A DNA stretch of 16,615 bases, from positions 1 through 16,615 of the forward strand of contig JAJQFX010000298.1 of NCBI GenBank assembly GCA_021200895.1. The letters are read 5' to 3'. The stretch's first letter is position 1. Every line of letters starts with the position of its first letter. The position numbers were made by a program, and so were the translations under genes. The notes below the pieces were generated by a model. The model made no database searches. It saw nothing but the letters and a program-made list of their open reading frames with translations, and had not been told where the DNA came from. Source of the stretch: Clostridiales bacterium (GTDB taxonomy: Bacteria; Bacillota; Clostridia; Oscillospirales; Oscillospiraceae). Below are positions 5,035-12,229 of this stretch, piece by piece.

Positions 5035-7503
5035 GTGGAGGCTGTGACGCTTTGCCAGGTGGCGGTTTCAGCGGCCACCTACGCCATCGATAAGCCCTAC
5101 ACCTACCTTGTCCCGGAGGGGCTGCGGGAGGCGGCCCAGCCGGGGATGCGGTGCATCGTCCCCTTTAGCCAGGGCAACCGGCGGGTGGAGGGCATTCTGC
5201 TCCGGGTCTGGCAGGGGGAGAAGCTTCCCCGGCTCAAGCAGGTGCTCCAGCTGCTGGACGAGCAGCCGGTGCTGGACGAGGATATGCTGGAGCTGGCCCT
5301 CTGGATGCAGCAGCGGTATTTCTGCACCGTATATGACGGGGCCAAGGCCATGCTCCCCACGGGGCTGTACTACGCCCTGAAAGACACCTTCACCCTCTGC
5401 GCCGGGGTAGATGAGGCCAGGGCCTTCGCGGAGACCGCCCACGCCCCCGCCCAGCGGCGGGTGGTGGAGGTGCTGCTGGCCGCCGGCGGCTCGGCGGAGC
5501 GGCAGGCCATCTATGCCGCCTTTGAGAAGAAAAGCCCCAACCAGGCGTTGAAGGCGCTGCAGGATAAGGGCCTCATCCGGCTGGAGACCAGTTCCGTCCG
5601 GGGCGTTGGCGACAAGACCGAGCAGGTGGCGGAGCTGGCCTGCCCGGAGGAGGAGGCGCTGGAGCAGCTGAACACCCGCGCCAAGGCCCAACGGGCCGTG
5701 ATTCACTTCCTGGCCCAGGTAGGGGGCTGTGCCTCGCTGAAGGACATCGGCTACTTCACCGGCGTGAAGCGGGCCACCCTCACCGCCCTGGAGAAGAAGG
5801 GGCTGGTGACGCTGCTGGCCCGGGAGGTATTCCGCCGGGCGGAGCGGCAGGCGGTGGAGCGTCAGCCCATCCCTGTTCTGAACGCCGGGCAGGAGGAGGC
5901 CTACCAGGGCATCGGCGCCCTGATGGATGCCGGGCAGCCCGCCTGCGCCCTGCTATACGGCGTCACCGGCAGCGGCAAGACCCTGGTGTATATCAAGCTG
6001 ATTCACAAGGCGCTGGCAGAGGGGAAGACCGCCCTGGTGCTGGTGCCGGAAATCGCCCTGACCCCTCAGATGCTCCGCCGGTTTCAGGCTCAGTTTGGGG
6101 AGCGTGTGGCGGTGCTCCACTCCGCCCTCTCCGTGGGGGAGCGGTATGACGAGTGGAAGCGGGCCAAAAGCGGCAGGGCCCAGGTGGTCATCGGCACCCG
6201 GTCTGCCATCTTCGCGCCGCTGGAACGGCTGGGGCTGATTATTTTGGACGAGGAGCAGGAGAGCAGCTACAAATCGGAGACTGTCCCCCGCTATCACGCC
6301 AGGGACATCGCCAAGTACCGCTGCAAGCAGACCAGGGCCACCCTGGTGCTGGGCTCCGCCACCCCCTGTATCGAGACGATGTACCAGGCCAAAGAGGGCC
6401 GCTACCACCTCTTCCCGCTGCGGGAGCGGTACAATGAGCAGGCGCTGCCGAAGGTCTATCTGGCGGATTTGAAGCAGGAGCTGCGCAGCGGCAATGACCG
6501 GGCCATCAGCCGGAGCCTGCAAAAGCGCATCGGCATGAACCTGGAAAAGGGAGAGCAGACCATCCTTTTCCTGAACCGGCGGGGCACCAGCCGGGTGGTG
6601 GTCTGCCCGGAGTGCGGCTACACGCCGGAGTGCCCGAATTGCAGCGTGAAGCTGACCTATCATGGGGACAACGGGCGGCTGATGTGCCATTACTGCGGCT
6701 TCTCCCAGAAGGTGCCGGATTGGTGCCCGGAGTGCGGCAAACCACTTGCCTTCGCCGGGGTGGGCATCCAGAAGGTGGAGCAGGAGTTAAACGACCTGTT
6801 CCCCGGGACGGAGATACTGCGGATGGATGCGGACACGGTGTCCGCCTCCAACAGCCATGAGAAGATATTATCGAAATTCGAGCGGGAGAAGATACCCATC
6901 CTCATCGGCACCCAGATGGTGACCAAGGGGCTGGACTTTGAGAACGTGACGCTGGTGGGGGTCATCGACGCTGACCTGGCCCTGTTCAACGAAAGCTACC
7001 GGGCGGCGGAACGCACCTTCTCCCTGCTGACCCAGGTGGTAGGCCGGGCCGGACGGGGCGGCAAACAGGGGGTGGCGGTGATTCAGACCTACACCCCCAA
7101 AAATGACACCATCCGCTTCGCCGCCGAACAGGATTACGACAGCTTCTATGCCTCGGAGTTGGAGCTGCGGCAGGCCAGGGGCTTCCCGCCCTTTCGGGAC
7201 TTGTACGTCCTGACCTGCTCCGGCCAGCGGCAGACCGACGTGGTGGAGAGCTGCGTCCGCCTGCGGGAGGGGCTGAAAAGCTGGCGGAGCCAGCCGGAGT
7301 TCCGGGGGCAGCCCTTTGAGGTGCTGGGCCCCGCCTCCGCCCCGGTGCTGCGGGTGATGGGGCGGTACCGCTACAATTTGACCCTGACGTGCCGGGACAG
7401 CGCCGCCATCCGGCGGATGCTGGCGGCGCTGCAAAAGGCGTTTATGACAGAGAAGATGAACCGCGGCGTTTCCCTTTCCGTGGATTTGAACCCCATGGAC
7501 TGA
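5035..7503 (+). CDS. priA: Primosomal protein N' (replication restart helicase PriA)
   Basis: PriA recognises stalled replication forks, unwinds DNA 3' to 5' and reloads the replicative helicase. From GTG 5035 the product is 822 residues, typical for the family. An N-terminal DNA-binding domain (PYTYLVPEG near 20) is followed by helicase lobe 1, with Walker A GVTGSGKT at 309-316 and the motif II segment DEEQ at 405-408. Helicase lobe 2 encloses an eight-cysteine zinc-binding insert (C524, C527, C533, C536, C551, C554, C564, C567) and ends with GRAGRG. The usual motif II is DEEH; Gln here is unusual. GTG 5035 is preferred because GGGGAGG (5021-5027) lies seven bases upstream. A longer ATG 4957 reading starts inside the inverted repeat and adds 26 residues unlike PriA. 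It ends 36 bases before def. Confidence 0.95.
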   Translation: MEAVTLCQVAVSAATYAIDKPYTYLVPEGLREAAQPGMRCIVPFSQGNRRVEGILLRVWQGEKLPRLKQVLQLLDEQPVLDEDMLELALWMQQRYFCTVYDGAKAMLPTGLYYALKDTFTLCAGVDEARAFAETAHAPAQRRVVEVLLAAGGSAERQAIYAAFEKKSPNQALKALQDKGLIRLETSSVRGVGDKTEQVAELACPEEEALEQLNTRAKAQRAVIHFLAQVGGCASLKDIGYFTGVKRATLTALEKKGLVTLLAREVFRRAERQAVERQPIPVLNAGQEEAYQGIGALMDAGQPACALLYGVTGSGKTLVYIKLIHKALAEGKTALVLVPEIALTPQMLRRFQAQFGERVAVLHSALSVGERYDEWKRAKSGRAQVVIGTRSAIFAPLERLGLIILDEEQESSYKSETVPRYHARDIAKYRCKQTRATLVLGSATPCIETMYQAKEGRYHLFPLRERYNEQALPKVYLADLKQELRSGNDRAISRSLQKRIGMNLEKGEQTILFLNRRGTSRVVVCPECGYTPECPNCSVKLTYHGDNGRLMCHYCGFSQKVPDWCPECGKPLAFAGVGIQKVEQELNDLFPGTEILRMDADTVSASNSHEKILSKFEREKIPILIGTQMVTKGLDFENVTLVGVIDADLALFNESYRAAERTFSLLTQVVGRAGRGGKQGVAVIQTYTPKNDTIRFAAEQDYDSFYASELELRQARGFPPFRDLYVLTCSGQRQTDVVESCVRLREGLKSWRSQPEFRGQPFEVLGPASAPVLRVMGRYRYNLTLTCRDSAAIRRMLAALQKAFMTEKMNRGVSLSVDLNPMD

Positions 7504-7539
7504 CCGCCGCGGCAGGAAGCAAGAAAGGACGCAGAGACG

Positions 7540-8052
7540 ATGATTCGTGAAATTGTGAAAAAAGGCGACAAAATTTTGACCAAGACCTGCCATCCCGTGA
7601 CCCGGTTTGACTGGCGGCTGAGCCGCCTGCTGGACGACCTGCGGGAGACGCTGCTGGACTCCGGCGGCATGGGGCTGGCCGCTCCCCAAATCGGCATCTG
7701 CCGCCGGGTAGTGGTGGTGATGAACGAGGCGGAGGAGATTCACGAGTTGGTGAACCCGGAAATCATCGCCTCCTCCGGGGAGCAGGTGGACTTTGAGGGC
7801 TGCCTGTCCCTCCCCGGCAAGTACGGTCTGGTGAAGCGGCCCATGACCGTCCGCGTCCGGGCCCAGGATCGGAAGGGGAACTGGTTCGAGGTAGAGGACT
7901 CCGGGCTGACCGCCCGCTGCTTCTGCCATGAGCTGGCCCATCTGGACGGGCAGATGTTTGACGAACTGTGCGACCGCCTCTACACCAGCGAAGAGGTGGA
8001 CGAATACCGGGCCGCTCAGGAGAAGGCCCAGGAGGCCCAGGCGGAGGACTGA
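7540..8052 (+). CDS. def: Peptide deformylase
   Basis: The enzyme removes the formyl group from the N-terminal methionine of new proteins, using a bound metal. The 170-residue product has motif 1 GMGLAAPQIG, motif 2 EGCLS (metal-binding Cys) and motif 3 HELAH (two metal-binding His plus catalytic Glu). Motif 3 is normally HE-x-DH, so an Ala replaces the conserved Asp; the metal ligands and Glu are kept. The C terminus adds an acidic, Ala/Glu-rich helix of about 20 residues. It is followed by fmt at 33 bases. The two enzymes act at opposite ends of the formyl-methionine cycle and are commonly adjacent. The family is certain; activity is likely. Confidence 0.95.
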   Translation: MIREIVKKGDKILTKTCHPVTRFDWRLSRLLDDLRETLLDSGGMGLAAPQIGICRRVVVVMNEAEEIHELVNPEIIASSGEQVDFEGCLSLPGKYGLVKRPMTVRVRAQDRKGNWFEVEDSGLTARCFCHELAHLDGQMFDELCDRLYTSEEVDEYRAAQEKAQEAQAED

Positions 8053-8085
8053 CGCCGCCAGAACACCGGCAAGGGGGAAGAAGCA

Positions 8086-9003
8086 TTGCGTATCGTATTC
8101 ATGGGGACGCCGGAGTTTGCCGTGCCGTCCTTCCGGCGGCTGCTGGCCGACGGCCATCAAATCGTGGGGGTATACACCCAGCCGGATAAGCCCAAGAACC
8201 GGGGGATGAAGCTGACGCCCAGCCCGGTGAAGGTGGCGGCGCTGGAGGCTGGGGTGCCGGTCTACCAGCCCAAGACCCTGCGGGACGGCGAGGTGCAGCA
8301 GACCCTGGCCGCCCTGGCCCCGGAGCTCATCGTGGTGGCGGCCTACGGCAAGATTTTGCCGAAAGAGGTGCTGAAGCTGCCGCCCTACGGCTGCATCAAC
8401 GTCCACTCCTCCCTCCTGCCAAAATACCGGGGGGCCGCCCCCATCAACTGGGCGGTCATCAACGGGGAGCGGGAGACCGGCGTGACCATTATGTATATGG
8501 CCGAGACCCTGGACACCGGGGACATTATTTCCCAGGCCGCCACCCCCATCGACCCGGACGAGAGCGTGGAGACCCTCACCGGCCGCCTGGCGGAGCTGGG
8601 CGGCGCGCTGCTGGGGGAGACGGTGCAGGCCATCGCCGCCGGTACCGCCACCCGCACCCCTCAAGACGAAGCAAAGCAGACCTACGCCCCCATGTTGAGC
8701 CGGGCGCTGTCCCCCCTGGACTTCACCCGGAGCGCCAGGGAGTTGCATGACCAAATCCGGGGGCTGACCCCCTGGCCTGCCACCACCGCCACGGTGCAGG
8801 GCGTCACCTTTAAGGTGTACGCCTCCGCCCTGACCGGGGAGACCACGACCCAAATCCCCGGAACGGCTCTGGGGGCGGACAGGCTGGGCATTCGGATGGC
8901 CTGCGGAGACGGGCAAGTGCTGACCCTGACCGAGGTGCAGGCCCCCGGCAAAAAACGGATGAAAGCGGCGGATTACCTGAGAGGCCATCCGCTATTTGGA
9001 TGA
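8086..9003 (+). CDS. fmt: Methionyl-tRNA formyltransferase
   Basis: Fmt transfers a formyl group from 10-formyl-tetrahydrofolate to methionyl-tRNA(fMet) for translation initiation. The 305-residue product starts MRIVFMGTPEFAVPS, typical of the family. The catalytic core has the conserved Asn and His in INVHSSLLPKYRGAAPINWA, and the distal Asp in the LDTGD segment. The C-terminal OB-like tRNA-binding domain follows, with WPATTA and a Lys-rich end. The start is TTG 8086, supported by the strong N-terminal match and by AAGGGGG (8071-8077) eight bases upstream. It ends one base before the preferred rsmB ATG. Confidence 0.96.
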   Translation: MRIVFMGTPEFAVPSFRRLLADGHQIVGVYTQPDKPKNRGMKLTPSPVKVAALEAGVPVYQPKTLRDGEVQQTLAALAPELIVVAAYGKILPKEVLKLPPYGCINVHSSLLPKYRGAAPINWAVINGERETGVTIMYMAETLDTGDIISQAATPIDPDESVETLTGRLAELGGALLGETVQAIAAGTATRTPQDEAKQTYAPMLSRALSPLDFTRSARELHDQIRGLTPWPATTATVQGVTFKVYASALTGETTTQIPGTALGADRLGIRMACGDGQVLTLTEVQAPGKKRMKAADYLRGHPLFG

Positions 9004-9004
9004 T

Positions 9005-10360
9005 ATGACAGAGAAGCGGGAAGAAAAACAGAAAAACGCCCGGCAGGTGGCCCTGGAGGTGCTGCTGCGGTGCCAGGGTCAGCGGGCCTGGTCGGACGCG
9101 GCGTTGAAAAACGCCGTCCGGCAGGCGGGGCTGACGCGGCAGGACAGCGCCCTGTGCAGCCGCATCTGCTACGGCGTCCAGCAGAACAAACTGCTGCTGG
9201 ACAGCTGGATCGCCTGGCTGTCCACCGTCCCGCCGGAGAAGTTGGAGCCGCCCCTCCGGGTGGCGCTGTGGATGGGGCTGTATCAAATCGCCCTGCTGGA
9301 CCGCATCCCGGACAGCGCCGCCGTCAACGAGACGGTGAAGCTGTGCCGGGCCTACTGCCGGAACCCCCACTCCGCCAAGCTGGCCAACGGAATTTTGCGC
9401 AGCTTCTGCCGGAAGCGGGGGGAGCTGCCCCAGCCGGAGAGCCTGTCCGTAGCCTACAGCCACCCCCAATGGCTGGTGGACTGCCTGGGGGAGGCCCTGG
9501 GGGAGGGCGGCGACCTGGAGGGTCTGCTGCGGGCCAACAACGCCCAGCCCAAGACCACCATCCAGACCAACACCCTGCGCACCACCCCGGAGGCGCTGCT
9601 GGCGGAATTGCAGGCAGCCCAGGTGGAGGCCCAGCCTCACCCCTGGCTGCCCGGCTGCCTGGAGCTCAGCGGCACAGGCGATTTGGAGGGGCTGGACGCC
9701 TTCCGCCGGGGGGACTTCTTCGTCCAGGACGGAGCGGCGCGGCTGGCGGTGCTGGCGGCGGAGCCTCAACCCGGAATGCAGGTGCTGGACTGCTGCGGTG
9801 CGCCGGGGGGCAAGACCTTCTCCGCCGCGCTGCTGATGGGAGACGAGGGCAGTATCCTGTCCTGCGACATCCACCCCGGCAAGGTGAAGCTGATTTCCGC
9901 CGGAGCGACGCGGCTGGGGCTGAACAGCGTGACAAGCCGCCTGCAAAACGCAAAGGAATTTGACCCCGCGTTGGAAGGGGCATTTGACCTGGTGATAGCG
10001 GACGTGCCCTGCTCCGGCTTGGGCATCATCCGCAAGAAGCCGGATATTCGCGAGAAGGACCCGGCGCAGCTGGCCGGACTGCCCCAGGTGCAGCGGGCCA
10101 TTCTGGACAACGTCAGCCGCTATGTGAAGCCGGGGGGCAGGCTGCTCTACGCCACCTGCACCGTGCTGAAGCGGGAGAATGAGGATGTGGTGACGGGCTT
10201 CCTGGCTTGCCACAGCGACTTTGCCCTGGAACCCCTTCCGCTGCCGGAGCCTGTCGGCCCGGTGGAGGCGGGGATGCTGACCCTCTGGCCCCACATCCAC
10301 GGCACGGACGGCTTCTTCATGGCAAGGCTGTGCCGACGGGAAAGGAGCGATGACAGGTGA
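9005..10360 (+). CDS. rsmB: 16S rRNA (cytosine-967-C5) methyltransferase RsmB
   Basis: RsmB methylates C967 of 16S rRNA using S-adenosylmethionine. From ATG 9005 the product is 451 residues. An N-terminal NusB-like RNA-binding domain (about 10-140) leads to the methyltransferase domain, with SAM-binding CCGAPGGKT near 263-271. It also has motif IV DVPCSG (333-338, Cys 336) and motif VI ATCT with the nucleophile-type Cys 385. Both cysteines needed by m5C-RNA methyltransferases are present. A TTG at 8996 would add three residues and overlap fmt; neither start has a strong ribosome-binding site, so coupling to fmt translation is likely. The 3' end overlaps rlmN by four bases (GTGA). Confidence 0.95.
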   Translation: MTEKREEKQKNARQVALEVLLRCQGQRAWSDAALKNAVRQAGLTRQDSALCSRICYGVQQNKLLLDSWIAWLSTVPPEKLEPPLRVALWMGLYQIALLDRIPDSAAVNETVKLCRAYCRNPHSAKLANGILRSFCRKRGELPQPESLSVAYSHPQWLVDCLGEALGEGGDLEGLLRANNAQPKTTIQTNTLRTTPEALLAELQAAQVEAQPHPWLPGCLELSGTGDLEGLDAFRRGDFFVQDGAARLAVLAAEPQPGMQVLDCCGAPGGKTFSAALLMGDEGSILSCDIHPGKVKLISAGATRLGLNSVTSRLQNAKEFDPALEGAFDLVIADVPCSGLGIIRKKPDIREKDPAQLAGLPQVQRAILDNVSRYVKPGGRLLYATCTVLKRENEDVVTGFLACHSDFALEPLPLPEPVGPVEAGMLTLWPHIHGTDGFFMARLCRRERSDDR

Positions 10361-11382
10361 CGGACATCAAATCCCTGAGCAGGGCGGAGCTTGCCGCCCT
10401 GGTGGCGGAGCTGGGGGAGCCTTCCTTCCGGGCAAAGCAGATTTTCACCTGGCTCCAGAAGGGCGTGGAGGGCTTTGACGAGATGACGAACCTCTCCAAG
10501 CCCCTCCGGCGGAAGCTGGAGGAGCGCTGCACCCTCTCCGTGCCGGTGGTGGAGCGGAGGCAGGTCTCCCGGCTGGACGGCACCATCAAATATTTGTGGC
10601 GTCTGGCGGACGGAAATTGCATCGAAACGGTTATCATGCGCTATAAACATGGGAATACTATCTGCGTCTCCTCCGAGGTGGGGTGCCTGATGGGCTGCGC
10701 CTTCTGCGCCTCCACGGTGGGGGGCCTGGTGCGGCGGCTCACCCCGGCGGAGATTTTGGACCAGGTGATTTTCTCCCAGAAGGACTCCGGGCTGCCCATC
10801 TCCAACATTGTGCTGATGGGCATCGGGGAGCCGATGGACAACCTGGATGCGGTGCTGCGGTTCCTGGAGCTGGTGAACGACCCGGACGGGCTGAACATCG
10901 GGATGCGGCATATCTCCCTGTCCACCTGCGGCATTGTGCCGGGTATCCGGCGACTGGGGGCGCTGGACTTGCAGCTGACCCTATCCGTCTCCCTCCACGC
11001 CCCGGATAATGAGACGAGAAACACGTTGATGCCGGTGAACCGGGCCTATCCGGTGGAGGAGCTGTTCGCCGCCTGTCACTGGTACTTTCAGGAGACGGGG
11101 CGGCGCATCAGCTTTGAGTACGCCATGATAGACGGCGTGAACGACCATGACTGGCAGGCAGATTTGATCGTAAAGCGGCTAAAGGGGATGCCAGGCCATG
11201 TGAACCTGATTCCCCTGAACGACGTGCGGGAAAGCCCTTTAAAGCCCTCCAAACGGGTGGCTGCCTTCCAGAAGCGTCTGGAGGCCCAGGGCGTCACCGC
11301 CACCGTCCGCCGGAAGCTGGGGGGCGACATCGATGCCTCCTGCGGCCAGCTCCGGCGAAAGACACTGAATTTGGAAGAATGA
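10357..11382 (+). CDS. rlmN: Dual-specificity RNA methyltransferase RlmN
   Basis: RlmN is a radical-SAM enzyme that methylates C2 of A2503 in 23S rRNA and A37 in some tRNAs. The 341-residue product has an N-terminal accessory domain and the radical-SAM CxxxCxxC iron-sulfur motif at C110, C114, C117 (CLMGCAFC). SAM-binding segments include GIGEPMDN and LSTCGIVPGI. The methyl-carrying Cys is C329 in DIDASCGQL. The GTG start overlaps the rsmB stop by four bases, with AAAGGAG (10341-10347) nine bases upstream. An ATG at 10350 is in another frame. It is intact and is followed by the 104-bp gap before prpC. Confidence 0.97.
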   Translation: MTDIKSLSRAELAALVAELGEPSFRAKQIFTWLQKGVEGFDEMTNLSKPLRRKLEERCTLSVPVVERRQVSRLDGTIKYLWRLADGNCIETVIMRYKHGNTICVSSEVGCLMGCAFCASTVGGLVRRLTPAEILDQVIFSQKDSGLPISNIVLMGIGEPMDNLDAVLRFLELVNDPDGLNIGMRHISLSTCGIVPGIRRLGALDLQLTLSVSLHAPDNETRNTLMPVNRAYPVEELFAACHWYFQETGRRISFEYAMIDGVNDHDWQADLIVKRLKGMPGHVNLIPLNDVRESPLKPSKRVAAFQKRLEAQGVTATVRRKLGGDIDASCGQLRRKTLNLEE

Positions 11383-11417
11383 CCTGAACGAACGACCCTG
11401 AGTGCATCAACACAGCG

Positions 11418-11474
11418 ATTTTCCTCTGCTCCGCGCTGCGCCGGAGCAGGCCAGACATAACAGCGCAGGGAAAT
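11418..11474 (+). promoter_or_regulatory. Structured leader before prpC
   Basis: The gap 11383-11486 holds a perfect hairpin: CTGCTCCG (11426-11433) with CGGAGCAG (11442-11449). Its loop bases CGCTG (11434-11438) can pair with CAGCG (11461-11465), giving a possible H-type pseudoknot. ATTTTCC (11418-11424) can also pair with GGGAAAT (11468-11474), next to the weak prpC ribosome-binding region (GGACGGG, 11475-11481). There is no T-run after the hairpin and no convincing promoter, so it looks more like a translational or processing element than a terminator. Confidence 0.4.
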
Positions 11475-11486
11475 GGACGGGCACGC

Positions 11487-12212
11487 ATGAACATATATGG
11501 AATCACCGACCAGGGCAGGATACGGACGCAGAATCAGGATGCTTTTTATGAATGGACGGACGGGGCCTACGCCGTGCTGCTGGTCTGCGACGGCATGGGC
11601 GGGGCCAAGGCCGGGAACATCGCCAGCACCCTGGCCGCCCAGCAGTTTGCTCAGGCCCTGAGCAAGTCCCACGGCGGCGTACAGGAGCGGCTGCGCGCCG
11701 CGCTGGCCCAGGCCAACGAGGCCGTCTATACCCGCTCCCGCCAGGACGAAAGCTGCCGGGGCATGGGTACCACCCTGGTGGCGGCCTTCGCCGGAGCGGG
11801 CAAGGCGTACTTTATCAACGTGGGGGACAGCAGGGCCTATTACCTGACCCCCGACGGCATCCGCCAGGTGACCCGCGACCACTCCCTGGTGGCGGAGATG
11901 GTGGAGTCCGGCAGGCTCACTCAGGAGGAGGCCCGCAGCCACCCCAACCGCAACGTCATCACCCGGGCGCTGGGTACCGCTCAGGACGTAATCGGCGACA
12001 TCTTTGAGGTGGAACTGGAAGAGCGCAGCAGACTGCTGCTGTGCAGCGATGGGCTGAGCAATCTGGTGACGCCGGAGGAAATGCTGCAAGCCGCCACGGC
12101 GGAGGGCGGCCTTGCGGACTGCTGCGCCCGGCTGATGGCGCTGGCGCTGGAGCGGGGCGCGCCGGACAACGTGACCGTAGTCATGCTGGACACCGCGCCC
12201 GAAAGCGCTTGA
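11487..12212 (+). CDS. prpC: PP2C-family Ser/Thr protein phosphatase
   Basis: This metal-dependent phosphatase reverses phosphorylation by its partner kinase, encoded 17 bases downstream. The 241-residue product matches bacterial single-domain PP2C: R-x-x-NQD near residues 13-18, CDGMGG with Asp 35, GTT, NVGDSRAYY, DHS, NVITRALG, CSDGL with Asp 188 and PDN with Asp 227. All metal-binding Asp residues are present. The start is ATG 11487, where the conserved N terminus (TDQGRIRTQNQD) begins. It has only a modest ribosome-binding site behind the structured leader. The prpC-prkC-rsgA order is conserved across Firmicutes. The enzyme acts in the cytoplasm on PrkC and its substrates. Confidence 0.95.
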   Translation: MNIYGITDQGRIRTQNQDAFYEWTDGAYAVLLVCDGMGGAKAGNIASTLAAQQFAQALSKSHGGVQERLRAALAQANEAVYTRSRQDESCRGMGTTLVAAFAGAGKAYFINVGDSRAYYLTPDGIRQVTRDHSLVAEMVESGRLTQEEARSHPNRNVITRALGTAQDVIGDIFEVELEERSRLLLCSDGLSNLVTPEEMLQAATAEGGLADCCARLMALALERGAPDNVTVVMLDTAPESA

Positions 12213-12229
12213 CAACAGGAGGATGCGAT

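Noticed and set aside
6868..8988. A 706-codon - strand ORF opposite priA, def and fmt
   Set aside because: It is the antisense shadow of three firmly identified genes. Long open antisense frames are common in GC-rich coding DNA, and its Gly/His/Gln/Pro-rich product matches nothing known.
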